8,404 bases of DNA from Roseburia sp. (GTDB lineage Bacteria > Bacillota_A > Clostridia > Lachnospirales > Lachnospiraceae), in contig JAFYQA010000082.1 in the NCBI GenBank assembly GCA_017547315.1, positions 1-8,404 on the forward strand, in the 5' to 3' direction. A program made the translations under genes and the position numbers. Below, one piece after another: positions 1 through 7,708 of the stretch (positions are counted from its first letter, which is position 1; the number at the start of each line of letters is the position of its first letter). The notes under the pieces were generated by a model. That model searched no databases. It was not told where the DNA came from and saw nothing but the letters and a program-made list of their open reading frames with translations.

Positions 1-3000
1 AAACGTTCCTTACCCTGACACATGATTTCATAATCGAAACCGGTCGCACGAATTGAAAAATATGCTGCATAATAAGCAAGTGGATAGAAAACCTTACAGT
101 AAGCAATACGCCATGCCATCATAACGTAAGCAGCCGCGTGGGCTTTCGGGAACATGTACTTAATCTTCTTACAAGACCAGATGTACCAATCCGGCACATC
201 ATGTGCTTCCATTTCTTTTTCCCAGTCGGGTTTTAACCCCTTTCCTTTACGAACCGACTCCATAATCGTAAAGGACAACTCACTATCAAGTCCCATATTA
301 ATCAGATAAATCATAATATCATCTCGCGTACAGATTGCAGTCGAAATCGTTGCTTTTCCCTCCTGAATCAACGTCTGTGCATTTCCAAGCCAAACGTCCG
401 TACCATGGGAAAGTCCGGAAATTCGAATCAAATCCGAAAATTCCTTTGGGGCTGCATCAATAACCATCTGCATAGCAAATTCAGTACCAAACTCTGGTAT
501 TCCAAGACATCCTAATTGAATCCCATTAATCTCCTCTGGTGTTACTCCCAATGCAGACGTATTCATAAACAGAGACATAACAGTCGGATCATCCAGAGGA
601 ATGGTTTGTGGATCTAATCCGGTTAAGTCCTGCAACATACGAATCATGGTAGGATCATCGTGTCCGAGAATATCAAGTTTTAATAGGTTGTGGTCAATCG
701 AGTGATAATCGAAATGTGTTGTAACCGTAGCGGTCGTCATATCGTTCGCAGGATGCTGTACCGGAGTAAATGAATTGATATCCTCTCCCACCGGTAAAAC
801 GATGATACCACCCGGATGCTGTCCAGTAGTTCGTCTTACACCTACGCAACCTTGTACAATACGGTTAATCTCACAAACACGCTTTCTAATACCGCGCTCT
901 TCGTAATAATTTTTGATATAACCAAATGCAGTCTTATCCGCCAAAGTACCAATCGTACCCGCACGGAAGGTCTGACCATATCCGAAAATAACTTCACAAT
1001 AAGCATGTGCCTTACTCTGGTATTCACCAGAGAAGTTCAAGTCGATATCCGGCTCCTTATTCCCCTTAAATCCTAAGAACGTCTCAAAAGGAATATCGAA
1101 ACCATCTTTTGTAAGTCGTTTACCACAAACCGGGCACATTCTATCCGGCATATCACAACCGCCTCGTCCAGAAAAAGCTTTTACTTCCGGCGAATCAAAA
1201 TCACTGTATTTACAATGTTCGCAACGGTAATGTGCCTGCAACGGATTAACCTCCGTGATACCAGACATTGTCGCTGCAAAAGAAGAACCTACTGAACCTC
1301 GTGAACCTACTAAGTAACCATCTTCGTTAGACTTCCACACCAATTTTTGTGCAATGATATACATTACGGCGTAACCATTGCTGATGATAGAATTTAATTC
1401 ACGGTCTAATCGCTCTTTTACGACAGGTGGCAACACCTCACCATACATACTGTGTGCTTTTGTATAACAAATGTCACGAAGCATCTGGTCAGAATTCTCA
1501 ATTACCGGCGGACACTTATCCGGCCGTACCGGCGCGATACGTTCGCACATATTTGCTATTTTATTCGTATTGGTAATAACCACTTCCTCTGCTTTTGCAC
1601 TGCCTAAATAAGCAAACTCCTGCAACATTTCTTCTGTGGTTCGAAGGTAAAGCGGTGCCTGTTCATCTGCGTCCTTAAACCCTTTACCCGCCATAATAAT
1701 ACGACGATATACTTCATCTTCCGGATCTAAAAAATGCACGTCACAAGTCGCTACAACTAATTTATTAAACTGCTCACCTAGCTGACAGATATATTTGTTG
1801 ATATCCTGTAGCTCTTCAAACGAATTAATCGAACTTTTCTCATCTGCCAGCATGAATTTATTATTACCAAGTGGCTGAATCTCCAAATAATCGTAGAAAT
1901 TTACGATACGGATAATTTCTTCTTCCGGTCTGCTTCCTAAAATCGCACGATATAATTCACCTGCTTCACAGGCAGAACCTAAAAGCAATCCTTCACGGTA
2001 CTTCACAAACTCGCTCTTTGGAATACGTGGTCTGCTGTGATAATAAGTCAGATGCGACATTGACACCAAACGATACAGATTAATACGTCCAATATCGTTC
2101 GTTGCTAAAATAATCGCATGATAAGTCGGCATCTTCATAATCGTTTCCGGTGAAGAAGAAGCTTGCGCATTAACGGCATCTAAATCTTCCATACCTCGCT
2201 CCCGGAGCATGGTTATGAATTTTACAAAAATCTCTGCCGTACATCCTGCATCATCAACTGCTCTATGATGATTTGCCAAAACAATATTTAATGCTTTCGC
2301 AATTGTATCTAGTTTAAAACGATTAAGCTGTGGCATTAAGTATCTTGCCAACGCCACAGTATCTATTACTGTAAAATCGCATGGTAAGCCCTGTCTCTCA
2401 CAATTTTTTTTGATAAAACTCATATCAAAATCTGCATTGTGCGCTACCATAACTGCCCCTTCACAGAACTTCATGAATTCCGGTAAGATTTCTTCAATCT
2501 TCGGTGCATCCATAACCATATCATCACGAATAGAGGTCAGTTCTTCGATTTCATAAGGAATCGGTACTTCCGGATTAACAAAATGAGAAAAACGGTCAGT
2601 AATCTTACCGCCCACTACCTTCACCGCACCGATTTCAATAATTTTATTTTTCTCCGGAGAAAAACCGGTTGTCTCTAAGTCAAATACTACATAGGTAGCA
2701 TCCAGACTCTGTCCCTTTGAATGCTCTACAATATCCTTCAAGTCATCTACCAAATATGCTTCCATACCATAGATAACCTTAAAATCATCATCTGGCCCAA
2801 AGGCATGATTCGCATCTGGGAATGCCTGTACATCACCATGGTCCGTAATCGCAATCGCCTTATGCCCCCACTTCATGGCACGTTTTACGATGTCTTTACA
2901 TTCTGAAACACCGTCCATATCACTCATCTTTGTATGGCAATGAAGTTCCACTCGTTTTTCCGGTGCAGTATCCATTCTCATCGAGGTGAAGTTCGGAATC

Positions 3001-4124
3001 TTTTTCATTCCTACAATTGACGCGATTGTCAATTCACTGTCGTATTTATCAATCGTCGTCACACCTCGAATCTTTAGAAAAGCTCCTGGTTTTAATTCCG
3101 GTAAAAGTTCTGCACAATCTTCCGTTCTAGTAAAAATCTTTACACCGATCGAATCCGTAAAATCTGTTACCGATAACATGATAATCGTCTTCTCATTACG
3201 AATCTCTCTCGTATCTAGTGTCATAACTTTACAACGTATCGTAACTTCACCCATTTCACCCATGATTTTCTCAATAGGTGTGATTTCACCTTCTTCGATA
3301 TCTCTTCCGTAAATCACATCCGGATCATCTGATTTTTTGCGGAAACCACCACGATTTCCGCCACCTTCAAACGGTTTTTTTGCATTTTTTCCTGCATCAA
3401 ATGGTACTTTTGCATCATTCTTTGCAGGCTTTTCAACCTTTTGTACAGGTTTTACAGCGTCCCCACCAGATGTTGCGACAGGCTTAGATTCTACCGCTTC
3501 AGAACTTACAACTACCGGCGCACCGTCCTCTTCGTCAGTTTTCAGATTAATTCGATTCACAATGTTTTGAATCTCCTGCTGAATCTGCTTTTCACTATTC
3601 TTACGATGCCGGCTTTCTTTCGGTTCTTCATAAATCATGTTTACATGCAAATCCATTCCACAGCGTTCGCAGAATACTTTTTCTAAAAACTCCTGTATTT
3701 CATGAGAACGAGTCTGCGCAATGATCGTATTTTCCATCGTCAGATTTAAGTGACTATCGTCTGTAAACTCTATCTTTGCAGAACGAAGCAGACCATATTC
3801 CATAAGGCTGTAATTACGAAGTTCTTCGAGGATACTGTCTTTGTATATATCCATTAATGTCCGGGCATTATATTGCCCGGACAACTGGTATTTCTCGATG
3901 ACCTTCACTTCCATCTGTTTCCCTTTGAAAATCTGGTCTGCGATTGCTTTTTCAAGCGCATATATATTCTTTTTATGTATCAAATGTGTACCAAGCAGGT
4001 AAACTCTAAGCTTTGTCTGCTCGTGATTCATTCCTACCTTGGTCACTTCCATCTCGGTTAATAATTTCTTCATTTCCGCACTGACATCCAATGTCGGAAA
4101 TACATCAAAAAACATTTTTGGCAT
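1..4124 (-). CDS. polC: DNA polymerase III alpha subunit, PolC type (3' end beyond window)
   Basis: Replicative DNA polymerase of low-GC Gram-positive bacteria, with a built-in proofreading 3'-5' exonuclease. I translated the frame by hand: 1374 codons stay open from the ATG at 4124 to the left edge, so the C-terminus is cut off; by comparison with B. subtilis PolC (about 1437 aa) roughly 120-150 residues are missing. Domains in order: N-terminal domain (about 1-190), low-complexity linker (197-267), OB fold (about 285-385), first part of PHP (VELHCH, H395 and H397; TDH, D428-H429), inserted DEDDh exonuclease (FDLETTG, D482 and E484; HNADFD, D567; H620 and D625), second part of PHP (from about 668; VHF, H797), four-cysteine zinc motif (C968, C971, C997, C1000), then the palm with PDIDLNFSGEYQ (D1026, D1028) and KLDILGHDDPT (D1151). 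All catalytic acids expected of the family are present. The start has two candidate Shine-Dalgarno sites, AGAAGG 10 nt and GGGAG 4 nt upstream; a second ATG at codon 4 is possible but less well spaced. It follows ispG by 52 nt and is probably co-transcribed with it. Confidence 0.97.
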   Translation of the reverse strand, partial: MPKMFFDVFPTLDVSAEMKKLLTEMEVTKVGMNHEQTKLRVYLLGTHLIHKKNIYALEKAIADQIFKGKQMEVKVIEKYQLSGQYNARTLMDIYKDSILEELRNYSLMEYGLLRSAKIEFTDDSHLNLTMENTIIAQTRSHEIQEFLEKVFCERCGMDLHVNMIYEEPKESRHRKNSEKQIQQEIQNIVNRINLKTDEEDGAPVVVSSEAVESKPVATSGGDAVKPVQKVEKPAKNDAKVPFDAGKNAKKPFEGGGNRGGFRKKSDDPDVIYGRDIEEGEITPIEKIMGEMGEVTIRCKVMTLDTREIRNEKTIIMLSVTDFTDSIGVKIFTRTEDCAELLPELKPGAFLKIRGVTTIDKYDSELTIASIVGMKKIPNFTSMRMDTAPEKRVELHCHTKMSDMDGVSECKDIVKRAMKWGHKAIAITDHGDVQAFPDANHAFGPDDDFKVIYGMEAYLVDDLKDIVEHSKGQSLDATYVVFDLETTGFSPEKNKIIEIGAVKVVGGKITDRFSHFVNPEVPIPYEIEELTSIRDDMVMDAPKIEEILPEFMKFCEGAVMVAHNADFDMSFIKKNCERQGLPCDFTVIDTVALARYLMPQLNRFKLDTIAKALNIVLANHHRAVDDAGCTAEIFVKFITMLRERGMEDLDAVNAQASSSPETIMKMPTYHAIILATNDIGRINLYRLVSMSHLTYYHSRPRIPKSEFVKYREGLLLGSACEAGELYRAILGSRPEEEIIRIVNFYDYLEIQPLGNNKFMLADEKSSINSFEELQDINKYICQLGEQFNKLVVATCDVHFLDPEDEVYRRIIMAGKGFKDADEQAPLYLRTTEEMLQEFAYLGSAKAEEVVITNTNKIANMCERIAPVRPDKCPPVIENSDQMLRDICYTKAHSMYGEVLPPVVKERLDRELNSIISNGYAVMYIIAQKLVWKSNEDGYLVGSRGSVGSSFAATMSGITEVNPLQAHYRCEHCKYSDFDSPEVKAFSGRGGCDMPDRMCPVCGKRLTKDGFDIPFETFLGFKGNKEPDIDLNFSGEYQSKAHAYCEVIFGYGQTFRAGTIGTLADKTAFGYIKNYYEERGIRKRVCEINRIVQGCVGVRRTTGQHPGGIIVLPVGEDINSFTPVQHPANDMTTATVTTHFDYHSIDHNLLKLDILGHDDPTMIRMLQDLTGLDPQTIPLDDPTVMSLFMNTSALGVTPEEINGIQLGCLGIPEFGTEFAMQMVIDAAPKEFSDLIRISGLSHGTDVWLGNAQTLIQEGKATISTAICTRDDIMIYLINMGLDSELSFTIMESVRKGKGLKPDWEKEMEAHDVPDWYIWSCKKIKYMFPKAHAAAYVMMAWRIAYCKVFYPLAYYAAYFSIRATGFDYEIMCQGKER
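3324..3536 (-). other. PolC low-complexity linker (residues 197-267)
   Basis: This segment inside polC joins the N-terminal domain to the OB fold. It starts acidic (DEEDG), continues through stretches rich in Ala, Val, Pro, Lys and Gly, contains two similar units (VPFDAGKNAKK, then KPFEGGGNRGGFRKK), and ends basic. It looks disordered and flexible. In B. subtilis PolC the equivalent region is a charged Glu/Lys/Asp-rich stretch, so the composition differs while the position is the same. A role as a tether or in contacts with partner proteins is inference. Confidence 0.65.
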
Positions 4125-4149
4125 AAAACTCCCGCCTTCTTGTGTTTTC

Positions 4150-4169
4150 ACTGCACATCTATATGCAGT
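4150..4169 (-). other. Small hairpin in the ispG-polC gap
   Basis: ACTGCA and TGCAGT form a perfect 6-bp stem around an 8-nt loop in the 52-nt gap between ispG and polC. No U-run follows on the transcribed strand (GAAAACACAAG comes next), so it is not a factor-independent terminator. It could be a processing or stability element, or chance. The rest of the gap holds only the polC ribosome-binding region. Confidence 0.3.
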
Positions 4170-4176
4170 ACTGATA

Positions 4177-5220
4177 CTATTTGCCCCAGTTTAACAATTC
4201 ATTACGAAGTGTCTCTAATAACTCTGCTTCTGGGACTTTCTTAATAATCTCACCATGTTTGATTAACAAACCTTCGCCAATTCCTCCGGCAATTCCGATA
4301 TCCGCTTCTTTCGCTTCACCCGGTCCGTTTACCACACAGCCCATAACTGCTACTTTGATATCAAGTGGAATATCTGCAACCATATTCTCTACTTTATTCG
4401 CCAGACCAATCAAATCAATCTGCGTTCTTCCGCAGGTTGGACATGACACAACTTCAATGCCTCCCTTACGAAGTCCTAATGTTCTTAAAATCAATTTTGC
4501 AGATTTAATTTCTTCTAATGGATCCCCTGTTAACGATACACGAATGGTATCGCCAATTCCCTGGTTCAAAATCAAACCAAGTCCGATAGAGGACTTGATA
4601 TTACCGCTGATAATCGTGCCAGATTCTGTAATACCCACATGCAATGGATGCTCTGTCTGTTTTGCAATCAACTCATGTGCTTTTACACACATCATAACAT
4701 CCGAAGATTTGATACTGATAACCAAATTATCATAGCCCATATCTTCGATCCATTTCACTTTATCTAAGGCACTCTCTACGATACCTTCTGCTGTAACACC
4801 ATGATATTTTTCTACTAATTCTTTTTCTAAAGAACCGCTGTTTACGCCTACACGAATTGGAATATTGCGTTCTTTCGCTACATCTACTACTGCTTTTACG
4901 CGCTCTGCACTGCCGATATTGCCAGGATTGATACGAATTTTATCCGCACCATTTTCCATGGCTGCAATTGCAAGACGATAATCGAAATGAATATCTGCAA
5001 CTACCGGAATACTCACCTGCTTTTTAATCTCTTTCAATGCCGCTGCCGCTGCCATTGTTGGAACTGCACAACGGATGATATCACAACCTACCGCTGCTAA
5101 GCGATTAATCTGGTCAACTGTCGCTGCCACATCTTCTGTTTTTGTATTTGTCATGGACTGAATTAAAATCGGATTACCGCCACCAATCACGCGATTACCA
5201 ATTTGTACTATTTTAGACAT
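4177..5220 (-). CDS. ispG: 4-hydroxy-3-methylbut-2-enyl diphosphate synthase (IspG/GcpE)
   Basis: Cytosolic [4Fe-4S] enzyme of the MEP isoprenoid pathway; it reductively converts 2-C-methylerythritol 2,4-cyclodiphosphate to HMBPP, the step before IspH. The 347 residues cover the compact bacterial two-domain form: a TIM barrel (GGNPILIQSMTNT near residue 14, VADIHFDYRLA, KIRINPGNIG, GITESGT) and a C-terminal cluster domain. The cluster ligands are all visible: C260 and C263 in CPTCGRTQ, C295 in GCVVNGPGEA, and E302. Their spacing (C260 to C295 is 35 residues, then 7 to the Glu) equals that of the E. coli enzyme (C270, C273, C305, E312). The ATG at 5220 has the sequence GGAGAAGGA just upstream, with GGAG at 7 nt, and no upstream in-frame ATG, GTG or TTG exists before a stop codon. 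It lies 86 nt after rseP and 52 nt before polC, and shares the operon with dxr, an earlier enzyme of the same pathway. Confidence 0.97.
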   Translation of the reverse strand: MSKIVQIGNRVIGGGNPILIQSMTNTKTEDVAATVDQINRLAAVGCDIIRCAVPTMAAAAALKEIKKQVSIPVVADIHFDYRLAIAAMENGADKIRINPGNIGSAERVKAVVDVAKERNIPIRVGVNSGSLEKELVEKYHGVTAEGIVESALDKVKWIEDMGYDNLVISIKSSDVMMCVKAHELIAKQTEHPLHVGITESGTIISGNIKSSIGLGLILNQGIGDTIRVSLTGDPLEEIKSAKLILRTLGLRKGGIEVVSCPTCGRTQIDLIGLANKVENMVADIPLDIKVAVMGCVVNGPGEAKEADIGIAGGIGEGLLIKHGEIIKKVPEAELLETLRNELLNWGK

Positions 5221-5306
5221 ATTCCTTCTCCATTCTGCCTTTTGGCTCTTTTCTTGTCTGTAACATACAATGCCATTTGTAAAATAATCCTATCTTACGA
5301 GTCACT

Positions 5307-6347
5307 TCAAATGAATAACTTTCTGATATCATTAAACATAACCACTACCATTAATAATAACAGTAAAACCAATCCGATAAAATGTACAATTCCTTCCTTT
5401 TCTGGATCAATTTTCTTACCACGAATCGCTTCTACTACTAAAAATACCAATCTGCCACCATCTAACGCAGGAATCGGCAGTAAATTCATTACCCCCAAGT
5501 TTGCTGATAAAAAGACACAGATATACATCAGCTGTATAACAGCAACTCCTATGCCATAAGAAACGGATTCTTCATAAGAATCTCCGATGGCATCTACAAT
5601 ACCTACCGGACCGGACATCTCATTCACAGATACTCCGCCGCTCACTAGCAATCGTAAACTTTGCACGGTCGAATCAATCCAATATCCTACTTCATACGCA
5701 CTATACTTTAACAATGTAAAAATATTATTCGTATATTTGGCACGCCCCGGACTGCCTATAAAACCATATAAGTAACGTCCTAATTCTTCATCATACTTTG
5801 GAGTAAGTTCTGTCGTAAAATGCTCTCCAGCACGTTCATAAGTCACTTCCACCGGTTCTCCTGCATGGAACATTCCATAAGCACTGATATCACGGTAAAA
5901 ATGGATATTTTTACCATTCATCTCTGTTATTACGTCACCTGCCATTAATCCTGCTTCTGCCGCTGCATATCCTGGTGTTACATCTATAAGCACCGGTAAA
6001 TCATATCCAGTCGCACAGATAATCACAAAAGAAAAAACAAACGCCATGATGAAGTTAAAAATAGGACCTGCAGCTACTACGCTGATTCTCGCCCATACGG
6101 ACTTACTTCCAAAAGAATCCTCTGCTGTACTATCTGCATCCTCGCCTTCCATCATACAGGCACCACCAAAAGGTAATAATTTCAAAGAATAGGTGGTGTC
6201 CCCTTTTTTTATTCCCCAGATAGTAGGTCCTAAGCCAAGGCAGAATTCATTTACTTTTATCCCTGCCCTCTTTGCCAGTAAAAAATGACCTAATTCGTGA
6301 AATAAAATGATAATACTAAAAATAACTAACGATACTACAATTTTCAT
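5307..6347 (-). CDS. rseP: Site-2 intramembrane zinc metalloprotease (RseP/RasP family)
   Basis: Integral membrane protease that cuts substrates inside the bilayer; known family substrates are anti-sigma factors already clipped at site 1 and remnant signal peptides. The 346 residues carry the full M50 signature: HELGH (H17, E18, H21) in the first membrane segment, the PFGG membrane-associated loop (about 59-62), GPIFNF in the second membrane segment (about 88-113), a single PDZ domain (about 115-200, TPGYAAAEAGLMAGDVI), MSGPVGI (244-250), and NLLPIPALDGGR in the third segment, where D296 is the third zinc ligand. A last hydrophobic stretch lies near 322-338. It is shorter than B. subtilis RasP (about 420 aa) but no core motif is missing. 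The start at 6347 is backed by AGGAAGG 7 nt upstream. No sigma or anti-sigma gene is in the window, so the target cannot be named. It sits between the two MEP genes, as in related clusters. Confidence 0.96.
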   Translation of the reverse strand: MKIVVSLVIFSIIILFHELGHFLLAKRAGIKVNEFCLGLGPTIWGIKKGDTTYSLKLLPFGGACMMEGEDADSTAEDSFGSKSVWARISVVAAGPIFNFIMAFVFSFVIICATGYDLPVLIDVTPGYAAAEAGLMAGDVITEMNGKNIHFYRDISAYGMFHAGEPVEVTYERAGEHFTTELTPKYDEELGRYLYGFIGSPGRAKYTNNIFTLLKYSAYEVGYWIDSTVQSLRLLVSGGVSVNEMSGPVGIVDAIGDSYEESVSYGIGVAVIQLMYICVFLSANLGVMNLLPIPALDGGRLVFLVVEAIRGKKIDPEKEGIVHFIGLVLLLLLMVVVMFNDIRKLFI

Positions 6348-6354
6348 TCAAAAA

Positions 6355-6416
6355 CCTTCCTGCAAACTTACTCAACTTTATGCACTTGAGCAAGTTTACA
6401 TCCAAAACCTCTTTCT
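6355..6416 (-). promoter_or_regulatory. rseP leader: hairpin plus start-stop codon pair and Shine-Dalgarno sites
   Basis: In the dxr-rseP gap the transcribed strand reads, in order: a Shine-Dalgarno-like AGAAAGAGG (6416-6408), six bases, ATG (6401-6399) followed at once by TAA (6398-6396), then a hairpin, then the rseP Shine-Dalgarno AGGAAGG (6361-6355). The stem pairs 6400-6386 with 6375-6361: 15 pairs including two G-U wobbles, around a 10-nt loop. The UG of the AUG and the whole UAA lie in the 5' base of the stem, and the last pair takes the first A of the rseP Shine-Dalgarno. No U-run directly follows the stem, so it is a poor terminator. What is seen is the pairing and codon arrangement; control of rseP translation or protection of mRNA ends is inference. 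Confidence 0.5.
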
Positions 6417-6437
6417 ATCCAATATCATACTTTTACA

Positions 6438-7589
6438 TTAAAGCTTCTTTAATGTATCCTCAATAAACGCATAAGTATCCGCTTCTGTCTGCAAAATCTC
6501 TTCCAGATTCGGATTGTCAATAAACGCAATCTGATTCATAGACGCTTCAATCAATTCTGTAATCTGCAAATAGCTGATTTTTCTATCTAAAAACAGACTC
6601 ACAGCTTTCTCATTCGCCGCATTATAAACAGTTGGTATATTACCTCCACGTTTCATTGCTTCATACGCCAATGCCAATCCTTTGAACGTCTTAGTATCCG
6701 GCTCTTCAAAAGTAAGATTGCCAAGTTCGAATAAATTTAAACGTTTTCCGCTCAAACTTCTACGTTCCGGATAATAAAGTGCATACTGAATCGGCAAACG
6801 CATATCTGGTGTACCAAGCTGTGCAATCACTGCTCCATCTTCGTATTCTACTGCAGAATGAATCACGCTCTGTGGATGTACTACTACCTGAATCTGGTCT
6901 AATTCCACACCAAAGAGCCATTTTGCTTCCATCACTTCCAAGCCTTTATTCACTAATGTAGAAGAATCAATTGTAATCTTTCTACCCATGCTCCAATTTG
7001 GATGTTTCAATGCATCTTCTACCTGCATATGAGCAAGTTCTTCCCTTGTTTTACCACGGAACGGACCACCGGATGCCGTTAATAAAATTTTACTAATCGC
7101 ATTTCCTTCTGCTCCCTGCATAGACTGGAAAATTGCGCTATGTTCACTATCTACCGGTAAAATCGGTACATTATATTCTTTCGCCAAAGGCATAATAATA
7201 TGACCTGCTGTAACTAATGTCTCCTTATTTGCCAGCGCGATTGCTTTTCCTGCCTTAATAGCCGCAATCGTTGGTCTGATACCAAGCATACCCACAATCG
7301 CAGTTACCAAAATCTCGCTATCTTCTATCGTAGCTGTTTCCAAGAGACCTTCCATACCAAATCCTACCGGTATATCTAAATCCTTTGTATTCTCTGCCAG
7401 TTCTTTTGCTTTTTCTTCTTCCCAGACACTTACATACTTTGGTTTGTATTTACGCATCTGTTCTTCCAATAACTTAATATTACCACCTGCCGATAAAGCT
7501 ACTACCTCAAGGTCGCCCTGTTCATCTACAATGTCTAATGTCTGTGTTCCGATAGAACCTGTAGAACCTAATATCGCAATCTTTTTCAT
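6438..7589 (-). CDS. dxr: 1-deoxy-D-xylulose 5-phosphate reductoisomerase (Dxr/IspC)
   Basis: Cytosolic NADPH-dependent enzyme that rearranges and reduces 1-deoxy-D-xylulose 5-phosphate to 2-C-methyl-D-erythritol 4-phosphate, the first committed step of the MEP pathway and the target of fosmidomycin. The 383 residues match the usual Gram-positive length. Visible motifs: the nucleotide-binding loop GSTGSIG (8-14), ANKETLV (120-126), the metal-binding LPVDSEHSA with D147 and E149, SGGPFRG (173-179), HPNWSMG (196-202, the mobile active-site flap) and VNKGLEVMEA with N214, K215 and the third metal ligand E218. The D147-to-E218 spacing of 71 equals that of the Mycobacterium tuberculosis enzyme (D151, E222). 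The ATG at 7589 is preceded by AGAAAGG at 11 nt, a slightly long spacing. Another ATG 10 nt upstream is out of frame and only 1 nt from that site, so it is not the start. It follows cdsA by 119 nt and precedes rseP by 90 nt. Confidence 0.97.
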   Translation of the reverse strand: MKKIAILGSTGSIGTQTLDIVDEQGDLEVVALSAGGNIKLLEEQMRKYKPKYVSVWEEEKAKELAENTKDLDIPVGFGMEGLLETATIEDSEILVTAIVGMLGIRPTIAAIKAGKAIALANKETLVTAGHIIMPLAKEYNVPILPVDSEHSAIFQSMQGAEGNAISKILLTASGGPFRGKTREELAHMQVEDALKHPNWSMGRKITIDSSTLVNKGLEVMEAKWLFGVELDQIQVVVHPQSVIHSAVEYEDGAVIAQLGTPDMRLPIQYALYYPERRSLSGKRLNLFELGNLTFEEPDTKTFKGLALAYEAMKRGGNIPTVYNAANEKAVSLFLDRKISYLQITELIEASMNQIAFIDNPNLEEILQTEADTYAFIEDTLKKL

Positions 7590-7708
7590 TTGATATCATA
7601 CCTTTCTGTCATATTCTGAATGATACAAAGCCCGGGATATTTTCCTAAAAAACTGTTTTCAACTTGCTGAAATAAGTACTTTTAAAAAAATTCCCTCGGC
7701 TTGAATAA
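7590..7708. other. cdsA-dxr intergenic gap, no clear signal
   Basis: This is the longest gap in the window (119 nt) and it is AT-rich. It holds the dxr Shine-Dalgarno AGAAAGG (7601-7607) and three short perfect palindromes: TGATATCA (7591-7598), CCCGGG (7631-7636) and AAGTACTT (7674-7681). On the transcribed strand a run of seven T follows cdsA, but no good stem precedes it. A TTGAAA box (7657-7662) has only a poor -10 partner. I see no supported promoter, terminator or small gene. Confidence 0.5.

Noticed and set aside
816..4061. Several plus-strand ORFs of 61-108 codons opposite polC, plus a small minus-strand ORF at 842-1027
   Set aside because: All lie inside the continuous polC frame, overlap one another, show no recognisable domain, and have low-complexity or Ser/Phe-rich translations typical of antisense or shifted reading of a real gene.
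5221..5292. Possible N-terminal extension of IspG: in-frame codons just before the ATG read E-W-R-R-N, which resembles the N-terminus of some clostridial IspG proteins
   Set aside because: There is no ATG, GTG or TTG in frame before a stop codon, and the same bases form the Shine-Dalgarno site, so the ATG at 5220 is the start; the resemblance is probably a consequence of purine-rich bases.
6361..6400. The dxr-rseP hairpin as a factor-independent terminator
   Set aside because: The stem is AT-rich and the bases directly after it are GGAAGG, with the short T-run only several bases later; this suits a ribosome-binding site and not a terminator.
6420..7606. Shared ATATCATAC motif just after dxr (about 6422) and just before dxr (about 7594)
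   Set aside because: Nine bases of AT-rich sequence in two intergenic gaps are easily shared by chance, and the flanks do not match.
7634..7662. Possible internal promoter before dxr: TTGAAA with a 17-nt spacer
   Set aside because: The -10 position reads TATCCC, only three of six consensus bases, and no other box in the gap is better.
7631..7700. Possible terminator after cdsA: a run of seven T on the transcribed strand, and a distant GCC..GGGA / UCCC..GGC pairing
   Set aside because: The T-run is not preceded by a stable stem, and the distant pairing is interrupted by an internal loop and encloses about 45 nt with the T-run inside it, which is not terminator architecture.
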